Below are positions 8,344 to 16,120 of a stretch of DNA of 21,871 bases, in pieces; positions within the stretch are counted from its first letter, which is position 1; the number at the start of each line of letters is the position of its first letter. The DNA lies in NCBI GenBank assembly GCA_031294825.1, contig JAUMPM010000006.1, forward strand, positions 1 to 21,871, read 5' to 3'. Below the pieces are notes generated by a model. The model ran no database searches. It was not told the origin of the DNA and was given only the letters and a program-made list of their open reading frames with translations. This stretch comes from Collinsella sp. (GTDB lineage Bacteria > Actinomycetota > Coriobacteriia > Coriobacteriales > Coriobacteriaceae). The position numbers and the translations under genes were made by a program.

Positions 8344-9225
8344 ATGCAAAACTTGCTTGAAATCAAAGGCATCTCACACGCTGTAAGCGACCGCTTTTCG
8401 CTGCGCGACGTCACGCTTGCCGTGGAGCCTGGCCAGATCATCGGCTTTGTTGGTGCCAACGGTGCTGGCAAAACAACGACGATTCGAGCTGCTCTCGGGC
8501 TTATAAAGCTCGATGCCGGCGAAGTGCACCTGTTTGGGCAGCGCTGTGGCGCCGACGCGCCCGATGAGTCGCAACGCCATCTACGCTCCCGCGTCGGTCT
8601 TGTCCTGGACACGTGCCCCTTCCCCTCCACGCTCAAGGTGGGCCAGATCGAGTCGCTCGTAGGCCCAGCGTACCCCACGTGGGACCGCGAAACGTTCGCC
8701 GGATTCATCAACCGATTTGGCCTCGATCCCAAGACAAAGGTCAAGGACCTCTCCCGCGGCATGGGCATGAAACTGCAGCTTGCCTGTGCGCTCAGTCACA
8801 AGGCCAAGCTGCTCGTTTTGGACGAAGCCACCGCGGGCCTCGATCCCATGGCACGCGAGGAACTGCTTGATGAGCTGCTTGCCTTTGTCGCCGACGGCCA
8901 GCACAGTGTGCTGCTCTCGAGCCACATTACGTCCGACCTCGATCGCACCGCTGATCGCGTCATCTGCATCGATAATGGCTCGATTATTTTTGACCTGCCG
9001 CGCGAGGACATTACCGACCGCGCCGGCATCGCCCACTGCACCCAATCGCAGGCTGCCGAGCTTATGGCTTGCGTCGAAGGCGCCCGTGCCGCCCGTCACG
9101 CCTACAGCGTGGACGTACTCGTACCCAACCGTCGCGAAACGCTCGAGGCCTTTCCCGAGATTCCCTGCGATCGGGCAACCATTGATGACTATCTGCGCCT
9201 CATACTGAAAGGGGCTTCGAAATGA
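8344..9225 (+). CDS. ABC transporter ATP-binding protein
   Basis: This 293-residue ATPase powers the permease encoded next to it. It has a Walker A GANGAGKT (37-44, Lys43), an unusual signature LSRGM (136-140, where LSGGQ is common), a Walker B LLVLDEA (156-162, Asp160 and Glu161) and the switch His194 in SSH. The C-terminal 80 residues are typical of BcrA/YtrB-type exporters. The ATG at 8344 has GAAAGG upstream. The open frame continues further upstream but overlaps the repressor gene and has no other good start. The stop overlaps the permease start by 4 bases (ATGA), showing translational coupling. Confidence 0.93.
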   Translation: MQNLLEIKGISHAVSDRFSLRDVTLAVEPGQIIGFVGANGAGKTTTIRAALGLIKLDAGEVHLFGQRCGADAPDESQRHLRSRVGLVLDTCPFPSTLKVGQIESLVGPAYPTWDRETFAGFINRFGLDPKTKVKDLSRGMGMKLQLACALSHKAKLLVLDEATAGLDPMAREELLDELLAFVADGQHSVLLSSHITSDLDRTADRVICIDNGSIIFDLPREDITDRAGIAHCTQSQAAELMACVEGARAARHAYSVDVLVPNRRETLEAFPEIPCDRATIDDYLRLILKGASK

Positions 9226-9920
9226 AACGCGCCTTTATGTCCGAACTCGCCATCGTTCGCACGCTCATCCCGAGCATTGCGGGCGTCGGCTTGTTCATCT
9301 TCGTTGTGCTGACGCTCGTCAACGCGTCGGATGGCGATTCCGGTATGAGCGCCGGCGCCTGCGCCGTCAGTGCCATGTCGCCCATCATAGTCATGAACTC
9401 ACTGGCCGGTTTCGACAATCAAAACGGTTGGGAGCGCTACCGGGCAACGCTGCCCTTCTCGCGCAAAGACATCATCCGCGCACGCTACCTGAGCGTTATT
9501 GTCTTCTCCGCCGTCATGGCATGTGCAGCTACGCTTTTGAGCATCGCCTCCATCCCGCTCTTCAACAGCGCGGGCATTCCTTCGACGGGACAGACGGTCT
9601 TTGAAATCGCAATCGCCTCGGCAGCATCGATGCTCATCTCCCTCATGATGGTGTTTTTGGCGCAGCCGCTGTTCTTTCGATTTGGTCACATGGAGGCGCT
9701 GCGCCTATCCGTTGGCCTGTTTGCCCTGCTTGGTTGCGGCACCATGGCCACGCTGAGCTCCTCCAACCCCATCAGCAACTGGCTCATGTCGATTGCCGGA
9801 GCGAATCCCGATCCTGCCGTTCTTGGCTGCCTGTGCGCAGGAATTGCCGTACTGGCCCTCGCGCTATGTGCAGTCAGCTGTACCGTCAGCACCAAGGTTT
9901 ATCAAGTACGCGATCTGTAG
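9222..9920 (+). CDS. ABC-2-type transporter permease
   Basis: This 232-residue membrane protein has about six hydrophobic segments. The motif LPFSRKDIIRARYL at about residues 77-90 is typical of the ABC2_membrane_5 permease family found in Gram-positive ytr-like exporters. Its start overlaps the ATPase stop, so the two form one transporter. The likely role is export of, or defence against, a membrane- or wall-active compound; no substrate can be read from sequence. It is the last gene of the operon and converges on the ClC gene 95 bp away, with no strong terminator visible between. Confidence 0.85.
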   Translation: MKRAFMSELAIVRTLIPSIAGVGLFIFVVLTLVNASDGDSGMSAGACAVSAMSPIIVMNSLAGFDNQNGWERYRATLPFSRKDIIRARYLSVIVFSAVMACAATLLSIASIPLFNSAGIPSTGQTVFEIAIASAASMLISLMMVFLAQPLFFRFGHMEALRLSVGLFALLGCGTMATLSSSNPISNWLMSIAGANPDPAVLGCLCAGIAVLALALCAVSCTVSTKVYQVRDL

Positions 9921-10015
9921 GCACGCGAAACTCGACCTATGCAGGCCACTATCGGTCGCAATCGCCCATCCGCAAATCCGTGACAAACGGCATGTCCCCG
10001 GCGTGCGTCACCGTG

Positions 10016-11320
10016 CTACTTGCGCAGCGGCTTGGGCAGCGGAATGCCGGCGGCGATGGCGGCGGCGATGATCATACAGACGATGCCTTTGAGCGGGAAG
10101 CACATGAGCAGCAGGCCCACGACCATGATGGGCTGGCGCATGACGGCGTCCATCGTCGATGCCGTGCAGACAGCGACGCAAAAGACCGGATCGGCGCCGG
10201 TGAGGATGGCAAGGCCATAGCCCAGGCTCACACCCGAGAAGATAACCGGGAAGAAGTGGCCGCCACGCCAACCAAGGTTGATGAGGGCGGGCGTCAGCAT
10301 GGCCTTAACAAGACCGGTCACAATAAGCACGCCGGCGGGAATGGTCAGATAGGTTTCCATGAGCACGTCGGCCTGCGTCTCGCCGGCAAACATGGTGAAG
10401 GGCAGAGCCGTACCGCAGGCGGCAAGTACCAGACCGGCCAGCATGGCCTTAGCGATGGGGTGCTCCCCTATTGCGTGGGCAAGCACTTCGCTCGCGTGCT
10501 CAGAGACAAAGTACAGCCAGCCGCAGATTGTTCCGATCAGCGACAGAGGAATGAGCCAGGTAAGCTCCAGGTTGCCCACCTCGGCGGACTCGAACCTCGG
10601 CATACCCATGCCGCCGCCCACAAGCTGGCCAAGCAGCAGGTAGGTGCCCAGACCGCCGGCAATCGCAATGCCGTAGGCCACGGTCTTTTGCGCCTTGGGC
10701 AGCTTGATGGTGACCTCGTCGGACACGGACTCATCGTCGGCGTCTTCGCCTTGGCCGTCGGCGCTACCAGCGAGCGGTGCCACAAAACCAAAGACGGGCG
10801 CGGTAAAGAGCGCCGTCAGGGCAGCCTGGGTGCCCAGCAGCGTAAGCTCCCTAAACTCGGCGCCAAAGCGACGCATGCGGTCGCCGACCCAGCTGCACAG
10901 ACCAGCGATAACGCCGGTCAGGCCGGCCTCCGGTCCAATGCTTCCGCCAAACAGCAGCGGCAGCAATGCCGCGAGCGAAAGCTTGCCCAGGTTGTCGTAC
11001 GGATAGCGCCCGTCTTGCTTAACCTTCGCCATCACCTGGTTGAGGTCATCGGTCTTGGTGCCTGTCATCTTTTCGTACAGACCGATTAACAGGCCGCCCA
11101 GCAGGCAGATAAAAAACGGGTACGGCAGAAAGCCAAACGGGCCGCTGGCAAGCTCGGGCGAAGCGACGCCCAGCGCGTGCGGAATCTCGGTCCATAGATA
11201 GTCGATACCGTGCTCCATCGCAAAAAAGAACAGCCAGACCGCAGCACCTGCGAGTGCACCGGTCACGGCAACGCTGACCAAAAACAGCGCGCGGTTTGTG
11301 GGTTTGGCAAGGTTATCCAT
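10016..11320 (-). CDS. ClC-family chloride channel/transporter, divergent
   Basis: This 434-residue, strongly hydrophobic protein has two of the three classic ClC selectivity motifs. GGSIGPEAG at 125-133 holds the gating glutamate Glu131, and GGHFFP at 353-358 is the usual GGxFxP. The first motif (GSGIP) is not recognisable at the expected place. An acidic loop rich in Asp and Glu (about 187-202) is inserted between two helices. GGAGG precedes the ATG at 11320. It could carry Cl- or another small anion such as fluoride or nitrate. It is the last of three minus-strand genes; a TACAAT at 11365-11360 could give it its own promoter. Confidence 0.85.
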   Translation of the reverse strand: MDNLAKPTNRALFLVSVAVTGALAGAAVWLFFFAMEHGIDYLWTEIPHALGVASPELASGPFGFLPYPFFICLLGGLLIGLYEKMTGTKTDDLNQVMAKVKQDGRYPYDNLGKLSLAALLPLLFGGSIGPEAGLTGVIAGLCSWVGDRMRRFGAEFRELTLLGTQAALTALFTAPVFGFVAPLAGSADGQGEDADDESVSDEVTIKLPKAQKTVAYGIAIAGGLGTYLLLGQLVGGGMGMPRFESAEVGNLELTWLIPLSLIGTICGWLYFVSEHASEVLAHAIGEHPIAKAMLAGLVLAACGTALPFTMFAGETQADVLMETYLTIPAGVLIVTGLVKAMLTPALINLGWRGGHFFPVIFSGVSLGYGLAILTGADPVFCVAVCTASTMDAVMRQPIMVVGLLLMCFPLKGIVCMIIAAAIAAGIPLPKPLRK

Positions 11321-11445
11321 CGGGTCCTCCCGCGGTCAAAGTCGACATAGATACGTTTTATTGTAGAGCGAGCGTTGCCCGAACGAGCCAACCACCTGCG
11401 CCGCAAACGGCACCATTGGGAGCCATAGTGGGGCAGGCTCAAGAC

Positions 11446-11979
11446 TTATCCGTTGATAATCGAGGCAATCTCGCGCAAATCGTCGGCAAAGTAGATGCCG
11501 TGCTGGCGCCTCGGGCTCGAAAGCCCCTTATCAATCATGTGCCCGAGCAACGCCTTGAGGTCGCTGTAGTAACCGTCCAGGTTATACAGGATGCACGGAG
11601 AGCTCAGGTGCCCCAACGACACCGCGGACATAACCTCGGCAATCTCCTCGAGCGTGCCCGTGCCGCCCGGAAATGCGATGAACGCATCGCCGAGCTCGAT
11701 CATCTTGGCTTTGCGCTCGGCCATGTCGCTCGTCACGATAAGGTCGTCGATTCCGTCGTGTTGAAACTCTGCCTCGATAAAAAAGCTCGGCTCCACACCC
11801 GTCACATGTCCGCCTGCCTCGAGTACGCTATCGGCGAGCGCGCCCATCAGTCCCGATTTGGACCCGCCGTATACGAGCGCGTGTCCGTTGGCGCCAATCC
11901 AATTGCCCAGCTCCTGCACTGCGGGCAGAAACGCCGGGTCGTTGCCGACGCTCGCGCCCAGGTAGACGGTGATGTTCAT
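11446..11979 (-). CDS. LOG-family cytokinin riboside 5'-monophosphate phosphoribohydrolase
   Basis: This 177-residue protein belongs to the LOG/TIGR00730 (YvdD-like) family, which cleaves the N-glycosidic bond of AMP or cytokinin monophosphates to free the base and ribose 5-phosphate. The motif PGGTGTLEE is at 104-112, with the matching Arg89-Lys90 just before it and an N-terminal Rossmann region (VYLGAS, then YGGSKSGLMG at 37-46). GGGGGA lies before the ATG. It is 36 bp downstream of a K+ channel gene and probably co-transcribed with it. In bacteria the physiological substrate is often unclear. Confidence 0.9.
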   Translation of the reverse strand: MNITVYLGASVGNDPAFLPAVQELGNWIGANGHALVYGGSKSGLMGALADSVLEAGGHVTGVEPSFFIEAEFQHDGIDDLIVTSDMAERKAKMIELGDAFIAFPGGTGTLEEIAEVMSAVSLGHLSSPCILYNLDGYYSDLKALLGHMIDKGLSSPRRQHGIYFADDLREIASIING

Positions 11980-12015
11980 GTTTGGTCCCCCTTGTTGTGG
12001 CGCACGACGTTCGTC

Positions 12016-12441
12016 TTAGCGCTGGCGTCGACGATACTCGCGCACACGGCGCGACAGATCGGCGAGCTGGTCGCGATCGAGCTCTTCCAAATGCTCCAGA
12101 TCATCCATAAAGCGCGCCATGGTGTCCTTTTGGCGCATCTTGATAAGCGTATTGCAGTAGTTCACCGCCACGCCCGTGAGCATGGCGATGTAGAAGATGC
12201 TGATGATGCTCAGAATGACGGTAATGGCGCGGGCAACCGGTGTCTCGGCCGGAATGTCGCCAAAGCCGATCGTCGAGACCGTCTCAAAGCTAAACCAGAG
12301 ACCGTCGCCAAACGTAAGGGACGTGGGCTCGGACAGCCAGACGGCAGTCGAGCACAGCAGGTAAAAGATTAGAAACAGGCCCGTGATGCGCGCAAAGCCA
12401 GCCTGTCGCAGCACATCGGCAAGCGTCCTCAACCTGTTCAT
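12016..12441 (-). CDS. Two-helix potassium channel (Ion_trans_2 type)
   Basis: Using the ATG at 12441 the protein has 141 residues. TM1 lies at about 18-37, a pore loop carries the K+ selectivity filter TIGFGD (57-62), and TM2 lies at about 73-95. A charged C-terminal helix (about 108-140, rich in Glu, Asp and Arg) may form a coiled coil that holds the tetramer together. This is the minimal KcsA-like plan, with no RCK or nucleotide-binding domain. The ATG at 12441 is chosen because AAAGGGG precedes it; an earlier ATG at 12504 would add 21 polar residues and lacks a ribosome site. It probably starts the operon with the LOG gene. Confidence 0.88.
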   Translation of the reverse strand: MNRLRTLADVLRQAGFARITGLFLIFYLLCSTAVWLSEPTSLTFGDGLWFSFETVSTIGFGDIPAETPVARAITVILSIISIFYIAMLTGVAVNYCNTLIKMRQKDTMARFMDDLEHLEELDRDQLADLSRRVREYRRRQR

Positions 12442-12509
12442 CGCGACCCCTTTCCCAGACGCCCAATCTCGTTCGCTCGGTATTGTCCCACGCCTCCCCC
12501 GCAAACGAA

Positions 12510-12607
12510 ACTAGTCATTGGGAACTAGTCATTGGGGACGTTCTTAAATGACTAGTCAAACAAGAACGTCCCCATTGACTAGTCGTTTAAGAACGTCCCC
12601 GATGACT
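12510..12607. repeat. GGGGACGTTCTT-family intergenic repeat, compound copy 2
   Basis: Two head-to-head copies form a large inverted repeat. The plus copy at 12527-12557 (GGGGACGTTCTTAAA, then TGACTAGTC) pairs with the minus copy at 12577-12607. The 24-bp cores, 12534-12557 and 12577-12600, differ at one base. A third partial unit, AAGAACGTCCCC at 12562-12573, lies in the loop. A short tandem of ACTAGTCATTGGG is at 12510-12522 and 12525-12537. It fills the gap between the divergent K+ channel and sensor-kinase genes. It contains no transposase gene and resembles REP/MITE-like elements. Confidence 0.85.
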
Positions 12608-12631
12608 GCCGGGCGGGACCGTTTAGCGGTG

Positions 12632-12653
12632 CAGCTGCCGGCTGGGCAGGCTG
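12632..12653 (+). other. Hairpin in the sensor-kinase leader region
   Basis: CAGCTGCC (12632-12639) can pair with GGCAGGCTG (12645-12653) with one bulged base and a 5-base loop. It is about 45 bases upstream of the sensor-kinase start. No T run follows, and no convincing promoter pair was found nearby (TATCCT at 12660-12665 is a weak -10 candidate). The role is unknown. Confidence 0.35.
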
Positions 12654-12699
12654 AGCTGGTATCCTTATGCGGTAATGTCTCGATTCGTTAGGATTGCAT

Positions 12700-15504
12700 G
12701 TGAGAGCTGCCGCTGTCCTTCGTTCAGTTATATATCGCACCCTGGCCGTCGCGCTTGCCGCGCTCGCCGTACTGAGCACCATCATGCCCGCCCCCGCCTA
12801 TGCCGCCAATACCGATCAGCAAGTCAAGACGGTCCGCGTCGGCTGGCTCGTCAGCAACGAGGGCTTCCAGGACGGCACCCCCGGCGAGCGTCTCTCGGGA
12901 TGGGGTTACGAGTACCTCCAGACCCTGTCGTACTACACGTCCGGCTGGCGGTACGAATACGTCTCCGGCACCTTCACCGAGCTTATGGACATGCTCGAGG
13001 CAGGCGAGATCGACCTCATGCCCAACATCTCCTACTCCGAGGAACGTGCCCAAAAGCTGCTCTTTTCCTCGAACCCCGAGGGCACCGAGCGCTACTACAT
13101 CTACGCCAGGCCCGACCGTGACGACCTTGCAAAGGGTGACCCTCAAGCACTCCAGGGTCTCACTATCGGTTGCAACCCCGACGTCATGCAAACCTTCGTT
13201 GGCCAGCAATGGCTCGCCAGCGAAGGAATCGCCTGCACATACAAGGAGTATGACGGAGGATCCGATCTCTTTGACGCGCTCGCAAACGACGAAGTCGATG
13301 CCGTCATCATGAACGACACAATCTCGTCGCCCAATGCCTCCCCCATGTTCTACATTGGTTCGAACGACTACTACTTTGCCGTTCCCAAAAGCCGCCCCGA
13401 CCTGATGGACGACATCAATGCTGCCATGACGGCAATCGCCCGCGTCAACCCACGCTATAACGACGAAGTAAAATCTCACTACTCGACCCAAAACAGCGGC
13501 TCATCATCGCTCAACGGCCCCGAACGTTCCTGGCTCAAAGCAAATGACAACACCATCACGCTCGGCTACATTACGGGCAAACTCCCCTACTGCAACGAGG
13601 ACGAAGACGGCGAAATGGAAGGCTCGCTCGCATCGCTTGCGACGACGCTGCACGATAAATTTGGCATTACGGTCAAAACCGTCGCCTTTGATAGCTACAA
13701 GATGATGTCAAAGGCCCTGTCAAAGGGAAGCATAGACGTTGCGCTGCCGGTATACCGAGATTACTGGTTTGCCGAGCAAACAGGCGTTGTGCAGTCGGTA
13801 TCGTTGGGGACCATGTCCCTCACTGCCATCCACACCGGCAGCAACCTGAACAAAGACCTCCAGAACATCGCCTGCACCAAATCATCGTTTATCAACAAAA
13901 ATGCACTTGAAAGTCTGTTCCCCACAGCGACCGTAACCGAATACCAATCCGGCGATGAAGTGTTCGACGCCCTCAGGAAGGGAACGGCGCACTGCATCGT
14001 CGCTCCCAGTTCACGCGTAAAAACCATTGGCGACCGTCATGATCTCGAGGGCTACGAGACGGTCGAGCTCCCTGGCACCTGTGAGCTCTCGTGCTGGATT
14101 TCGCGCGGAAAGCCCGAGCTGTTGGGAATCATCAACAAGGGCATCATCAATGCCGGAGAATCGCTCTCCGCAAGCAATTACTCCTCCACGTCGTACACAG
14201 CCCAGGAATCCGACACGCTTCGATTCCTTTATCGCAACCGCGCCGCTATTGCCGCTGCCCTCATCGGTATGTTGTCGGTCGGCATCGTCCTGCTCATCTG
14301 GACGCTCGTGCGCGCTCGAACCGAGCGCGAAAAAGCCGATGCCGCCAACGCCGCTAAGACGGCATTCCTCACGCGCATGAGCCACGACATCCGTACGCCA
14401 CTCAACGGCATCCTGGGTCTTATCGAAATTGAGGAATTGAAAGACGGCGACATGCAGGCCGCCCGCGAAAGCCGCGCCAAGGCGCGTGTTGCCGCCAATC
14501 ACCTACTCTCGCTGATCAACGACATCCTCGAGATGGGCAAAATCGAAGACCGCAAGCTAACTCTGGAACATGCGCCTTTTAACCTCAAAGAGCTCTGTGA
14601 CGATACGCTGGTGCTGTGCAAGCTCCGCGCATCCGATAACGGCATCACAATGCAGGACAATAGTCTGCCGTACGCCACGGGGCCATACATGATCGGCAGT
14701 CCCACCCATATCCGACAGATCATAATCAACCTGTTAGACAGCAGCATTAAGTACAACAAGCACGGCGGCTCCGTCACCTTTAGTTCAAAGACCAAGCCAC
14801 TCGATGATGGGCGCGCGCTCTTTTGCTTTAGTGTTTCGGATACTGGCATTGGCATGGCTCCCGAGTTTTTAAAGCATATCTATGAACCGTTTGCCCAAGA
14901 AGGTGATGATGCGCGCAGCAAGTTCCAAGGAACCGGCATGGGCATGCCAATCGTCAAGTCGCTTATTGAACTGATGGGCGGTACGATTGAGATTTCGAGT
15001 GAGGTTGGCGTGGGGAGTACGTTCAACGTCCAGATTCCGCTCGATATCGACAAGAACCCTCAGGCGCGGGCAGATACGGTCGAGAGGGTGCTCGACTGCT
15101 CGCTCGCCGACATGAACGTGCTGCTCGCCGAAGACAACGAATTGAATGCCGAGATTGCCCAGACGCTGCTAGAATCCGAGGGCGTCGTGGTCACCCGCGC
15201 CGCCAATGGCAACGAAGTCGTCGATCTGTACCTGTCACATCCCGCCGGCAGCTTCGATGCGATTCTGATGGACATCATGATGCCAGGCATGGACGGCTAT
15301 GAGGCAACCCGCACGATTCGTCTGAGTGAGAAGGCCGATGCAGCCGATATCCCCATCATCGCGCTCACCGCCAACGCCTTTGCCGAGGACGCCAAGGCGG
15401 CACACGATGCCGGCATGAACGCCCATCTGTCCAAACCGATCGACTTTAACAAGCTCAAAAACACACTCGCCCGCATCAAGAAATACGGAGCTGTTTCGCT
15501 ATAG
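12700..15504 (+). CDS. BvgS/EvgS-like hybrid sensor histidine kinase with tandem SBP sensor domains
   Basis: This 934-residue membrane kinase begins with a signal peptide ending PAPAYA (about 28-33). Two extracytoplasmic domains of the SBP_bac_3 (Venus-flytrap) type follow, at about 40-270 and 275-495, then a membrane helix at about 514-536. Next come the HisKA domain (MSHDIRTPLNG, His562), the ATPase domain (DTGIGM and GTGMGM motifs) and a receiver (Glu811-Asp812, phospho-acceptor Asp858, Thr890, Lys912). No PAS domain or C-terminal HPt is present. The N-box reads NLLDSSIKYN, with Ser where Asn is usual. GTG 12700 is chosen because AGGA sits 6 bases upstream; a TTG at 12694 would overlap it. 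Amino acids are common ligands of such sensors, but the ligand here is unknown. No response-regulator gene lies next to it. Confidence 0.92.
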   Translation: MRAAAVLRSVIYRTLAVALAALAVLSTIMPAPAYAANTDQQVKTVRVGWLVSNEGFQDGTPGERLSGWGYEYLQTLSYYTSGWRYEYVSGTFTELMDMLEAGEIDLMPNISYSEERAQKLLFSSNPEGTERYYIYARPDRDDLAKGDPQALQGLTIGCNPDVMQTFVGQQWLASEGIACTYKEYDGGSDLFDALANDEVDAVIMNDTISSPNASPMFYIGSNDYYFAVPKSRPDLMDDINAAMTAIARVNPRYNDEVKSHYSTQNSGSSSLNGPERSWLKANDNTITLGYITGKLPYCNEDEDGEMEGSLASLATTLHDKFGITVKTVAFDSYKMMSKALSKGSIDVALPVYRDYWFAEQTGVVQSVSLGTMSLTAIHTGSNLNKDLQNIACTKSSFINKNALESLFPTATVTEYQSGDEVFDALRKGTAHCIVAPSSRVKTIGDRHDLEGYETVELPGTCELSCWISRGKPELLGIINKGIINAGESLSASNYSSTSYTAQESDTLRFLYRNRAAIAAALIGMLSVGIVLLIWTLVRARTEREKADAANAAKTAFLTRMSHDIRTPLNGILGLIEIEELKDGDMQAARESRAKARVAANHLLSLINDILEMGKIEDRKLTLEHAPFNLKELCDDTLVLCKLRASDNGITMQDNSLPYATGPYMIGSPTHIRQIIINLLDSSIKYNKHGGSVTFSSKTKPLDDGRALFCFSVSDTGIGMAPEFLKHIYEPFAQEGDDARSKFQGTGMGMPIVKSLIELMGGTIEISSEVGVGSTFNVQIPLDIDKNPQARADTVERVLDCSLADMNVLLAEDNELNAEIAQTLLESEGVVVTRAANGNEVVDLYLSHPAGSFDAILMDIMMPGMDGYEATRTIRLSEKADAADIPIIALTANAFAEDAKAAHDAGMNAHLSKPIDFNKLKNTLARIKKYGAVSL

Positions 15505-15542
15505 TTTGTGCTCAACCACCATACGCAGCAGAAAGGAAGCCA

Positions 15543-16025
15543 ATGATGTTTAGGCCCTTACGTCGAAAGAAACGCGCCATCACTGACGAGGAAGCGCGCA
15601 AGTTGCTCGCCACCTGCAAGCGCGGCGTCTTTGCCGTCAACGGCGATGATGGCTACCCCTATGCCATTCCCGTCAACTACTTCTTTGACGCCGAGCACGA
15701 CAAGATTTATTTCCATGGCGCCAAAGCCGGCCACAAGGTCGACGCACTCAAACGCGATGACAAGATCTGCTTTACCGTTTACGGCAACGAGTGGTACAAG
15801 GACGGTGACTGGGCTCCCTACGTTATGAGTACTGTGGTCTTTGGCCGCTGTCGCCTGGTTGATGAGGCGCCTGCATTCATCGAGGACAAAGTCCGCCAGC
15901 TCGCGCTTAAGTACTACCCTTCTGCCGAAGAAGTCGAGGAGGAAATCGCCAAGGACATTAAGGGCGTCCAGCTCTACGAGATTACGATTGAGCATCTCTG
16001 CGGTAAGCAGATTCAGGAAAAATAA
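15543..16025 (+). CDS. Pyridoxamine 5'-phosphate oxidase-like flavin-binding protein (Nim-related)
   Basis: This 160-residue protein has the split-barrel PNPOx-like fold. The pattern ITDEEARKLLATCKRGVFA, then DGYPYAIPVNYFF and IYFHGAKAGHKVDAL (about residues 13-70), is typical of the Nim/5-nitroimidazole reductase-like group of small FMN- or haem-binding proteins. Such proteins are often annotated as nitroimidazole resistance, but most have unknown roles, so drug resistance should not be assumed. AAAGGAAG precedes ATG 15543; an ATG one codon later has slightly better spacing. It follows the sensor kinase by 38 bases and may share its transcript. A strong GC-rich hairpin follows. Confidence 0.85.
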   Translation: MMFRPLRRKKRAITDEEARKLLATCKRGVFAVNGDDGYPYAIPVNYFFDAEHDKIYFHGAKAGHKVDALKRDDKICFTVYGNEWYKDGDWAPYVMSTVVFGRCRLVDEAPAFIEDKVRQLALKYYPSAEEVEEEIAKDIKGVQLYEITIEHLCGKQIQEK

Positions 16026-16072
16026 ACCTCCGCAGCAGGTCTGCGCCCAATGGTTACAGATGCCTTACCACA

Positions 16073-16106
16073 CGGGGCCTTCCAGCCGACTTGGCAGAAG
16101 GCCCCG
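16073..16106. terminator. Probable bidirectional terminator between the flavin protein and the aminotransferase
   Basis: CGGGGCCTTC (16073-16082) and GAAGGCCCCG (16097-16106) form a perfect 10-bp stem with a 14-base loop between two convergent genes. There is no T run on either side, but terminators without one are common in high-GC Gram-positives. Confidence 0.65.
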
Positions 16107-16120
16107 CATGCAGGGCACAC

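Noticed and set aside
9921..10015. Terminator between the ABC permease and ClC genes
   Set aside because: Only a weak GTGAC/GTCAC pairing with poor inner pairing and no T run was found, which is not enough to call a terminator.
9734..12372. Long plus-strand open frames opposite the ClC, LOG and K+ channel genes
   Set aside because: They are antisense to genes with clear motifs (GPE, PGGTGTLEE, TIGFGD), and their translations look like low-complexity antisense products.
12510..12607. CRISPR array
   Set aside because: The repeats are inverted rather than regularly spaced direct repeats, there are no unique spacers of constant length, and no cas gene is in the window.
15543..16025. Calling the Nim-like protein a nitroimidazole-resistance determinant
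   Set aside because: Family resemblance alone does not show resistance; many related flavin-binding proteins have no such activity.
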